Below, piece by piece: positions 58,603 to 64,000 of a stretch of 64,000 nt of DNA. The DNA is from an uncultured Elusimicrobia bacterium (lineage in GTDB: Bacteria > Elusimicrobiota > Elusimicrobia > Elusimicrobiales > Elusimicrobiaceae), in contig CAMECJ010000006.1 of NCBI GenBank assembly GCA_945913025.1, positions 1 through 64,000 on the forward strand, written 5' to 3'. The notes beneath the pieces are model-generated. The model did no database searches and had not been told where the DNA came from. It saw only the letters and a list, made by a program, of their open reading frames with translations. Numbering within the stretch: the first letter of the stretch is position 1; every line of letters starts with the position of its first letter. Position numbers and translations under genes: made by a program.

Positions 58603-59525
58603 TTGAAACGGATTTGTTGATTGTCGGCGCGGGTCCAGCGGGCTGCAGCGCGGCCATTTATGCGGTGCGCGCCGGCGTAAAAACGGTTATCGCGGGAGGG
58701 GCAATCCCGGGCGGACAGCTGCTGCAGACGAGTGAAATCGAAAACTACGCGGGGTTTGTAAACCCCGTCGGCGGGTTTGAAATGATGGACGCGATGCACA
58801 AACAATGCAAACGGCTGGGCGTGGAAATTACTTCCGACGAAGTGGAACATATTTCCGGCGAAAAAAGCCCGTTTGCCGTTTCGTGTGCGGGCGGTAAAGA
58901 GTACAAGGCGAAAAGCGTCATCATCGCCACCGGCGCCAAGGCGCGCTGGCTGAATTTGCCGGAAGAGGAACAGTTTAAAGGCAAAGGTTTGTCCGCCTGC
59001 GCCACGTGCGACGGATTTTTTATGCGCGGCAAAAAAGTGTGCATCGTCGGCGGCGGAAACACGGCGTTTGAGGACGCGCTGTTTCTGGCGCAGTTTTGCA
59101 CGGAAGTCAATTTGATTCACCGCCGCGACGCGTTCCGCGCCGACCAAGTGACGGTGGAACAAGTCAAAAATAATCCTAAAATCAAACTGGTGTTAAACAG
59201 CGTTCCCGTAAAAATTTTAGGAACGGATACGGTAGAAGGCGTGCGCGTAAAAAACGTTAAAACGGGAGAAGAAACTGATCTCTCTTGCGCCGGACTGTTT
59301 GTAGCCATCGGCGCGGTGCCGCAGACGGAATTTTTAAAAGATTCTTTGGTGGCACTTGCTGATAACGGGCTTGTGCTGGCGGATGAGCGTACTCATACTA
59401 CTATTGAAGGTATTTTTGCCGCAGGAGACTGTGCGGATAAATACTACCGCCAAGCGGTCATTGCCGCGGGTTCGGGTGCGAAAGCGGGCATTGAAGCTGC
59501 TGCGTTTATCAACTTGCACCGTTAA
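58599..59525 (+). CDS. trxB: Thioredoxin reductase
   Basis: A 308-residue flavoprotein. FAD site VGAGPAGCSAAIYAVRAG, redox-active CATCDG near residue 132, NAD(P) site VGGGNTAFEDALFL, and the second FAD segment GIFAAGDCADKYYRQAVIAAGSG. It reduces thioredoxin; which nicotinamide cofactor it uses cannot be told with certainty. Translationally coupled to maf (ATGA). Confidence 0.95.
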   Translation: MIETDLLIVGAGPAGCSAAIYAVRAGVKTVIAGGAIPGGQLLQTSEIENYAGFVNPVGGFEMMDAMHKQCKRLGVEITSDEVEHISGEKSPFAVSCAGGKEYKAKSVIIATGAKARWLNLPEEEQFKGKGLSACATCDGFFMRGKKVCIVGGGNTAFEDALFLAQFCTEVNLIHRRDAFRADQVTVEQVKNNPKIKLVLNSVPVKILGTDTVEGVRVKNVKTGEETDLSCAGLFVAIGAVPQTEFLKDSLVALADNGLVLADERTHTTIEGIFAAGDCADKYYRQAVIAAGSGAKAGIEAAAFINLHR

Positions 59526-59534
59526 TGAAATATA

Positions 59535-59575
59535 AAAAATCCCCGTGCGGACGTTTATGCCCTGCGGGGATTTTT
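59535..59575 (+). terminator. Terminator after trxB
   Basis: AAAATCCCCG pairs with CGGGGATTTT around a loop of about 20 nt, with further CGTGCGG/CCTGCG pairing possible. Confidence 0.75.
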
Positions 59576-59651
59576 GTTTCCGCATATAACCCAAAATAAG
59601 GCTTGCCTTTTATCGTGCAGGGAATAAACTAAACGCAGGGGGAAATTTTTT

Positions 59652-60161
59652 ATGCAAAGAGTAACGTACAATTTCAATGCGGAAAAGAACTTGGGCATTT
59701 TGTCTGAAGCCGCTTTTTTGACTACCAGGTGGAAAGAAAAGATAAACACAATGGTCATCGGCTGGGGAACGATAGGCGTAATGTGGCGGCTGCCGGTATT
59801 TATCGCGATGGTGCGCAAAAGCCGGTTTACGTATGAAATGTTGGAAAAATCGCGCGAATTTACCGTCACGTTCCCGTACGGGGAACTTCCGCCCGCGGCT
59901 TTGCCGGTCTGCGGGCAGGAGTCGGGCCGCAAAATGGATAAGCTGGCCGCCAGCGGTCTGACGGTTTGTCCCGCCCAAGTCATCAATACGCCGGTGCTTA
60001 ACGTGGCCGGTATGCATTATGAGTGTAAACTGGTGTATGACCGTACGATGGGGGAGGAAAAGCTGGATAAAGCGTTAAACGAACTGTGGTATACTAAAAA
60101 ACCGGAAAATTACCACGCTTTTTTTATTGGCGAAATCGTAGCCAGCTATATTACTGAATAA
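59652..60161 (+). CDS. Flavin reductase-like FMN-binding protein
   Basis: A 169-residue protein with AGGGGGAAA before ATG. It has the split-barrel flavin-reductase layout: ILSEAAFLTTRWKEKINTMVIGWGTIGVMWRLPVFIAMVRKSRFTYEMLEKSREFTVTFP. Relatives (flavoredoxin and ferric or flavin reductases) bind FMN. The monocistronic unit lies between the trxB terminator and era. Confidence 0.85.
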   Translation: MQRVTYNFNAEKNLGILSEAAFLTTRWKEKINTMVIGWGTIGVMWRLPVFIAMVRKSRFTYEMLEKSREFTVTFPYGELPPAALPVCGQESGRKMDKLAASGLTVCPAQVINTPVLNVAGMHYECKLVYDRTMGEEKLDKALNELWYTKKPENYHAFFIGEIVASYITE

Positions 60162-60245
60162 TGCGTGCGGATTAAAATGCAATTTTGCGCCGCCGGACGG
60201 AAATCCTGCGGCGTTTTTTGCAGTAAAAATAGGTATAATACTTCT

Positions 60246-61157
60246 ATGGAAGAGAAAAAATTTAAAAGCGGTTTTGCCGTTCTTGCCGGACTTCCCAACG
60301 CGGGGAAGTCTACGTTACTCAACGACTTGGCGGGAGGACTTCTCTCGGCGGTGTCTTACAAGCCGCAGACGACGCGCCAAAATATTTTGGCGATTGCGGA
60401 CGGAGACGATTACCAGGTGGTGTTTGTGGATACCCCGGGATTTTTATCTGCGCAGTACAAGCTCCAGCAAACGATGGCCGCGTGTGTGGACCGCGCCGTG
60501 GGAGAGGACGCCGACTTGGTGCTTTTTATGGTGGATGCGTCCGCCGATTATGCGCCTAACGCCAAACTGGTGGAAAAATTAAAAACCGTGTTTTGTCCCG
60601 TTTTTCTCGTTCTGAACAAAATTGATTTGGTGCAGGACGCGGCCGTATTGGACGCGTTGGAAGCGCGGGTCAAGGCGGATTTGCCCGTTGAAAAAACTTT
60701 TCGCATTTGCGCGGCAAAGGGCGAAGGCGTAGAAACTTTAAAAGAAGCCGTGGTGTCGTCAATGCCCTATAGTCCCGCGTATTTTCCGCAAGGCCAATGG
60801 ACGGACCGCTGGGAACGGTTTTATGCGGCGGAATTTATCCGCGAGCAGATTTTCCTGTTGTACAAAAAAGAAATTCCGTACAGCACATACGTGGAAATTG
60901 AAACGTTTACCGAAGATTTAGGTCCCAAAAACTATATCCGCGCCAACATTCACGTCGAGCGCGAGAGCCAAAAGCCGATTTTAATTGGCAAAGGCGGCGC
61001 GGCGATTGCGGAGCTGAGAAAGCGCGCACAAAAACGTGTGGAAGAATTTTTGGGCCGAAAGTACCGTTTGGAACTGAACGTGGTAGTGTCGCCCGACTGG
61101 CGCAATAACACGACAATGCTGGAAAAATTCGGTTATATCGTGCGCGACGAGCGGTAG
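60246..61157 (+). CDS. era: Ribosome assembly GTPase Era
   Basis: A 303-residue protein. GTPase motifs GLPNAGKSTLL, TTRQNIL, DTPGF and NKID are intact, and the C-terminal KH domain shows VERESQKPILIGKGGAAIAELRKRAQKRVEEFLGRKYRLELNVVV. Era binds the 16S rRNA 3' end and is usually essential. TATAAT ends exactly 6 nt before ATG with no Shine-Dalgarno, so the mRNA is probably leaderless; the open frame from 60165 lies upstream of that promoter. Confidence 0.96.
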   Translation: MEEKKFKSGFAVLAGLPNAGKSTLLNDLAGGLLSAVSYKPQTTRQNILAIADGDDYQVVFVDTPGFLSAQYKLQQTMAACVDRAVGEDADLVLFMVDASADYAPNAKLVEKLKTVFCPVFLVLNKIDLVQDAAVLDALEARVKADLPVEKTFRICAAKGEGVETLKEAVVSSMPYSPAYFPQGQWTDRWERFYAAEFIREQIFLLYKKEIPYSTYVEIETFTEDLGPKNYIRANIHVERESQKPILIGKGGAAIAELRKRAQKRVEEFLGRKYRLELNVVVSPDWRNNTTMLEKFGYIVRDER

Positions 61158-61175
61158 CATTTTTTTGCAACATAC

Positions 61176-61210
61176 AGGCGGAGGAAGAGTTATCTTCCTC
61201 CGCCTTTTTT
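61176..61210 (+). terminator. Terminator after era
   Basis: AGGCGGAGGAAG pairs with CTTCCTCCGCCT, followed by TTTTT. Confidence 0.9.
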
Positions 61211-61262
61211 GTGTTTCTGTGCCGCGGAAAAAAGGAGACGGAAAGTGCGCCGTATGTGGGGC

Positions 61263-61290
61263 TTGTTTTGTTTTTTTTTTTTGATATCAT
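61263..61290 (+). promoter_or_regulatory. Pilin-cassette promoter 8 with T12 spacer
   Basis: TTGTTT (61263-61268), TG, twelve T (61271-61282), GA, TATCAT (61285-61290). The spacer is 16 bp; the -35 has drifted. Confidence 0.7.
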
Positions 61291-61292
61291 AG

Positions 61293-61382
61293 GGTCATCC
61301 CGTGGAGTTTCTGTACGGGATCTCCCTTTGTTTCTTACAATCGGCAGATCCTGACCCTGCGGGCCGCCAGACTCAGAATGAC
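61293..61382 (+). repeat. Degenerate type A palindromic leader of pilin 8
   Basis: GTCATCCCGT pairs with ACGGGAT; the second part (GGCAGATCCTGACCCTGCGGG to CAGAATGAC) is a decayed copy of the other half. Confidence 0.5.
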
Positions 61383-61403
61383 TTTTTTAATGGGGAAAAC
61401 AAA

Positions 61404-62045
61404 ATGAAAGGTTTTACGTCTTGCCGTCACCCTGAACTGACGGCTATACATTGTTGCCGTCATCCTGAACTTGTTTCAGGATCCAGTCATCCGGTTTCAG
61501 GGTCCAGTAAAATGGGTTTTACGCTAATTGAGCTGTTAGTCGTCGTACTCATTATCGGCATTTTAGCCGCCGTTGCCTTGCCGCAATATCAAAAAGCCGT
61601 GCTGAAAAGCCGCCACGCCAATGCGTTGGTTTTGCTGCGTGCGATTAAAGACGCGGAAGAACGCTATTATATGGAAAACGGAGAATATACAACCGATTGG
61701 GAGGCGTTAGATATTTCTCTTCCATCCTCTTGCACGGTTAACGGCATTTCGGTGCAGTGTAACATCGGCGGCATGAATGCAGCCTATGCCCTTTCCCTGA
61801 ACAATCATTTTAGTTACCCCAGTCATTATGCCGTTACCGCGGATGTCAGTAATTCTAAACTATGGCTCGGTTGGCAGTGGCAGTTGAATTTTGCTTCTAT
61901 TTGGCCCGGCAAAAAGATTTGTTTGCCGAGAGATTCCGACGGAAATATAGGACGCGAACTGTGCCAATCATTTGGCGGAAAGGAATGCGGGGCGTATGCA
62001 GGGTGGTATCCGGGTGTTTCCAAAATATATTGTTTGCCGGACTAG
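61404..62045 (+). CDS. Type IV pilin-like protein with long repeat-derived leader, pilin 8
   Basis: A 213-residue prepilin. The start MKGFT at 61404 has GGGGA upstream. The leader is about 40 residues: MKGFTSC, then RHPEL, RHPELVSGSS and HPVSGSSKMG encoded by palindromic repeats, then cleavage before FTLIELLVVVLIIGIL. The mature part has AAVALPQYQKAVLKSRHANAL and ends ICLPRDSDGNIGRELCQSFGGKECG, the class A Cys pattern. That end resembles the pilin-like tail of the RDD fusion protein. A leader this long is near the limit of known prepilins. Confidence 0.85.
   Translation: MKGFTSCRHPELTAIHCCRHPELVSGSSHPVSGSSKMGFTLIELLVVVLIIGILAAVALPQYQKAVLKSRHANALVLLRAIKDAEERYYMENGEYTTDWEALDISLPSSCTVNGISVQCNIGGMNAAYALSLNNHFSYPSHYAVTADVSNSKLWLGWQWQLNFASIWPGKKICLPRDSDGNIGRELCQSFGGKECGAYAGWYPGVSKIYCLPD
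61425..61508. repeat. Palindromic repeats inside the prepilin 8 leader
   Basis: First copy CGTCACCCTGAACTGACGG (61425-61443), second CGTCATCCTGAACTTG with TTTCAGGATCCAGT (61459-61487), then a partial third (TTTCAGGGTCCAGT, 61495-61508). All are in frame. Confidence 0.75.
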
Positions 62046-62064
62046 TTTTTTGCGTGCGGAGAAC

Positions 62065-62661
62065 CTAGCGGATTAAATAAGCCTCTTTTCCGTCTATAGT
62101 TATCGGGCCGCCCTCGGCTTGCGTTTGGCAGAAATCTTTTCCCGCAGGGTTAAGCGGCACGCACGCAAGATGCATAAAATTGTTGACGGTAGTCAGTTCG
62201 TATGCGGCGTGCGGGTTACTGTTGCTTTGGGTGAATACGGCTTCCCAGCAGGGAGTGCTGGCGCTATCCTCGCCGCGGCAGATGATATTTCCCGTAAAAT
62301 TTTTAAGTTTTTCCTCTTGCAGGCGTTTTGTCATACGGTCGGCTTGTTCTTGCGACATAAAGCGGCCGGACGCAAAATTTTTCTGCCTTCCCCATAACAT
62401 TACCACTTCGGTAATGCGCGCGTTCTCTACCGCGTTGTAGTAATACGGCAGCGCGGCGGCGGTTAGTATGGTGATAATGAGTATGGCGGACAGCAGTTCA
62501 AGCAGCGTAAAACCTGTTTTATTGGATCCTGAAATGCTACGGCTGGACTCCGGATTACGGCCTTCCGGAGTGACGCTAAGCGGAAAAAGCGTCAGTTCAG
62601 GATGACGATAATAAGACGGATCCGTCAATTCTATGTGACGGAAAAGCATAAAACCTTTCAT
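62065..62661 (-). CDS. Type IV pilin-like protein with nested-repeat leader, pilin 9
   Basis: A 198-residue prepilin starting 2 nt after the stop of the Schlafen/AlbA gene, with GAGGCG in that gene's end as ribosome site. It has no T12 promoter. The leader is about 50 residues (MKGFML, RHIEL, RHPEL, VTPEGRNPESS, SISGSNKTG) before FTLLELLSAILIITIL, with Glu5 kept. The mature part TAAALPYYYNAVENARITEVV has drifted from the other pilins. C-terminal Cys at ACVPL and DFCQTQ. It may be a minor pilin. Confidence 0.82.
   Translation of the reverse strand: MKGFMLFRHIELTDPSYYRHPELTLFPLSVTPEGRNPESSRSISGSNKTGFTLLELLSAILIITILTAAALPYYYNAVENARITEVVMLWGRQKNFASGRFMSQEQADRMTKRLQEEKLKNFTGNIICRGEDSASTPCWEAVFTQSNSNPHAAYELTTVNNFMHLACVPLNPAGKDFCQTQAEGGPITIDGKEAYLIR
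62523..62641. repeat. Nested palindromic repeats inside the prepilin 9 leader
   Basis: On the reverse strand CGTCATCCTGAACTGACG opens and TTTCAGGATCCA closes. Between them lies GCGTCACTCCGGAAGG with CCGTAATCCGGAGTCCAG, a second complete palindrome. Another copy (CGTCACATAGAATTGACGG) precedes them. Confidence 0.7.
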
Positions 62662-62663
62662 TT

Positions 62664-63848
62664 TTAGTGCGCCTCTTTCTGCAAATTTTTACCCAATGCG
62701 CGGATTTCTTTTTCGCTCGTTTGTAGTCCAAGCGACCACGCTGTTTCGTGCAGCACACTCTCCCAAATTTCCGGCAGCGAGGTTTGTAATTTCGCCAGCG
62801 TGAGCGCGCGTTCCAGCCGTACGTAATCTTCCAGCGCGGTGGCTTGTTTTTTGCCGAACAATACGCGAAGCGCGCGGGTGTTGGCTATTTTACAGCGGAA
62901 CAGGAGCGGGCCGCCGAAGGAAATTTTTTCTAAAAATTTCCGCGCCGTTAATAAAAAAAGCGTCAGGTTTTGGGCCAGGGTTTCCAAGCGCACGGTTGTG
63001 GCTTCGTGGCCGTTTACCATTTCTTCCGAGGATACAACCTGCTTATTCATAACCAATCCGTATGAATTAAATTCCGTCATATGGAGTATTCCGCGTTTGT
63101 TGGAGATAACCGCCGCGCCGTCCTGTACGGGCAGGAGGGGAAAGTCCGGATCGGCCATTACGCCATACGGCGCACGCACGGACGAAGCGGCCACGAGCGC
63201 GGGCAAGTGCTTGTAATCGGTCAGCGGTTCTTCGGGGTATAAAGGAATGACGGAGAGCGCGGCCACCGCTTCGCCCGCCGGATTGGCAGCCCGCGTTTTG
63301 AGGTAATTTTCAAAATGGCTTTCGGCTTTGTCGTGCAGAATATGGCGCAGCCGTTCGGATTTTTGGCGGTGGTCCAGCAGCCACGGCAGTTTGTCGGGGT
63401 GGACGATGGTTTCGGGGCGGCTGCTTTGGCCCGTGCGGATGTAGGCGCGTTTTAATTTGCCCACTAAATGTGGCGTTAAATTGCTTTGCGGGATATGAAT
63501 GAGCACAAACATCCGCCCGCCCGTTTTGCTGACGCAGACGTTAATATCCACAAACACGACGGGGTCAATGTGGGTTTGAATGATATCCTCAATGGAATTG
63601 CGCATTTTTTCATGGTAAGGAATGCCGGTAAACGGAGATTTCGGCTTGTCGTTTTTATCGTCTTGTACGCCTACGATTATCATTCCGCCCATCGCGTTGG
63701 CGAACGAAGCGATGGTTTTGGCGAATTTTTCGTGGTTTTTGGGCAGCATATATTTGTAGTCCAGCTGCTTGCCCTCGGGCATCCCGCGGCCGCAGAAATC
63801 AACAACGTCGTCAAACGTAATGTTATGAAACGGTTTTTTAAACAACAT
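62664..63848 (-). CDS. Schlafen AlbA_2-domain protein (putative nucleic-acid-binding)
   Basis: A 394-residue protein; ATG at 63848 is 8 nt from GAGG, while a GTG 9 nt earlier overlaps that site. Residues about 20-165 match the Schlafen/AlbA_2 domain: GMPEGKQLDYKYMLP near 22-36, KTIASFANAMGGMIIVGVQDD near 44-64 and RAYIRTGQSSRPE near 132-144. The rest is helical without known motifs. AlbA_2 proteins include regulators, antiphage proteins and tRNA-cleaving relatives; the specific role is unknown. It is co-transcribed with pilin 9. Confidence 0.8.
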   Translation of the reverse strand: MLFKKPFHNITFDDVVDFCGRGMPEGKQLDYKYMLPKNHEKFAKTIASFANAMGGMIIVGVQDDKNDKPKSPFTGIPYHEKMRNSIEDIIQTHIDPVVFVDINVCVSKTGGRMFVLIHIPQSNLTPHLVGKLKRAYIRTGQSSRPETIVHPDKLPWLLDHRQKSERLRHILHDKAESHFENYLKTRAANPAGEAVAALSVIPLYPEEPLTDYKHLPALVAASSVRAPYGVMADPDFPLLPVQDGAAVISNKRGILHMTEFNSYGLVMNKQVVSSEEMVNGHEATTVRLETLAQNLTLFLLTARKFLEKISFGGPLLFRCKIANTRALRVLFGKKQATALEDYVRLERALTLAKLQTSLPEIWESVLHETAWSLGLQTSEKEIRALGKNLQKEAH

Positions 63849-63937
63849 ATCGCGCACCTCGCTTTGGCCCTGCGGCTCTTTATTTATTATAATAACATTA
63901 TTGCCGGAAAACCGGAAACTTTCAAGGATGTTTGAAT

Positions 63938-64000
63938 ATGAATACTCCTATGCACGCGCTGGCCGGCGCAATTACGGAAAAATTTATCGAGGCGGCCCCC
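63938..64000 (+). CDS. Start of an unidentified gene, cut by the window end
   Basis: AAGGATG lies 7 nt before ATG. The visible 21 codons read MNTPMHALAGAITEKFIEAA and one more residue. Too short to identify. It is divergent from the Schlafen/AlbA gene, with TATAAT-like boxes shared near 63885-63895. Confidence 0.55.
   Translation, partial: MNTPMHALAGAITEKFIEAAP

Noticed and set aside
60165..60245. N-terminal extension of Era
   Set aside because: The extension lies upstream of and across the TATAAT box and has no homology to Era; the normal Era N-terminus begins just after 60246.
1..64000. CRISPR array
   Set aside because: No regularly spaced direct repeats of 20-40 bp; the repeats seen are dispersed palindromes.
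1..64000. Insertion sequence or transposase genes
   Set aside because: No transposase-like protein was found in any frame; repeats are short and non-coding or part of signal peptides.

Overview
The window looks like the chromosome of a gut-type, fermentative member of the Elusimicrobiota (Elusimicrobium-like). The main reason is the repeated occurrence of short class III pilin-like proteins whose N-termini are nearly identical (FTLIELLVVVLIIGIL, then SVALPQYQKAV), a trait I recall as characteristic of Elusimicrobium. An adhE/rex pair also fits an anaerobic fermenter. The taxonomic call is inference; no rRNA gene is present.

Layout. 1-0.5 kb: tRNA-Pro and a MerR regulator. 0.7-8 kb: one 2447-residue exported protein with a LysM-like and an MFS-like region. 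8-25 kb: housekeeping genes (adhE, rex, SPFH/NfeD pair, SirB1-like, RDD protein, ebsC, uvrA, a membrane/carbonic anhydrase/response regulator/TPR cluster, dksA) with stand-alone pilin cassettes between them. 25.5-31.4 kb: ABC exporter, a probable 400-nt structured RNA, an XRE repressor, YfcC transporter and another pilin. 31.5-48.8 kb: a compact podovirus virion, packaging and lysis cluster resembling Bordetella phage BPP-1 and T7, with no integrase, replication or polymerase gene in sight and with three counter-oriented accessory genes inside it. 49-64 kb: tRNA-Thr, an O-antigen-ligase-like protein, typA, an FtsA-like protein, MFS transporter, maf, trxB, era, more pilins and a Schlafen/AlbA-domain protein.

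The most striking feature is a dispersed family of eight cassettes, all on the + strand. Each starts with a sigma70-like promoter whose spacer contains exactly twelve T residues before GA and a TANNNT -10 box. Seven continue into a complete prepilin gene, usually closed by its own terminator, and one is cut off after eight codons. The leaders are of two main types: palindromic-repeat leaders before one pilin class, and a covarying hairpin before a second Cys-rich pilin class. Three prepilins carry palindromic repeats translated in frame inside the signal peptide. This suggests an expanding or recombining surface-pilin repertoire.

Other notable points are a Rex circuit with a distinctive GATAT-N4-ATATC operator at both divergent promoters, at least seven genes with a -10 box exactly 6 nt before ATG and no Shine-Dalgarno (leaderless mRNAs), and strong phage promoters each followed by an intrinsic-terminator-like hairpin.
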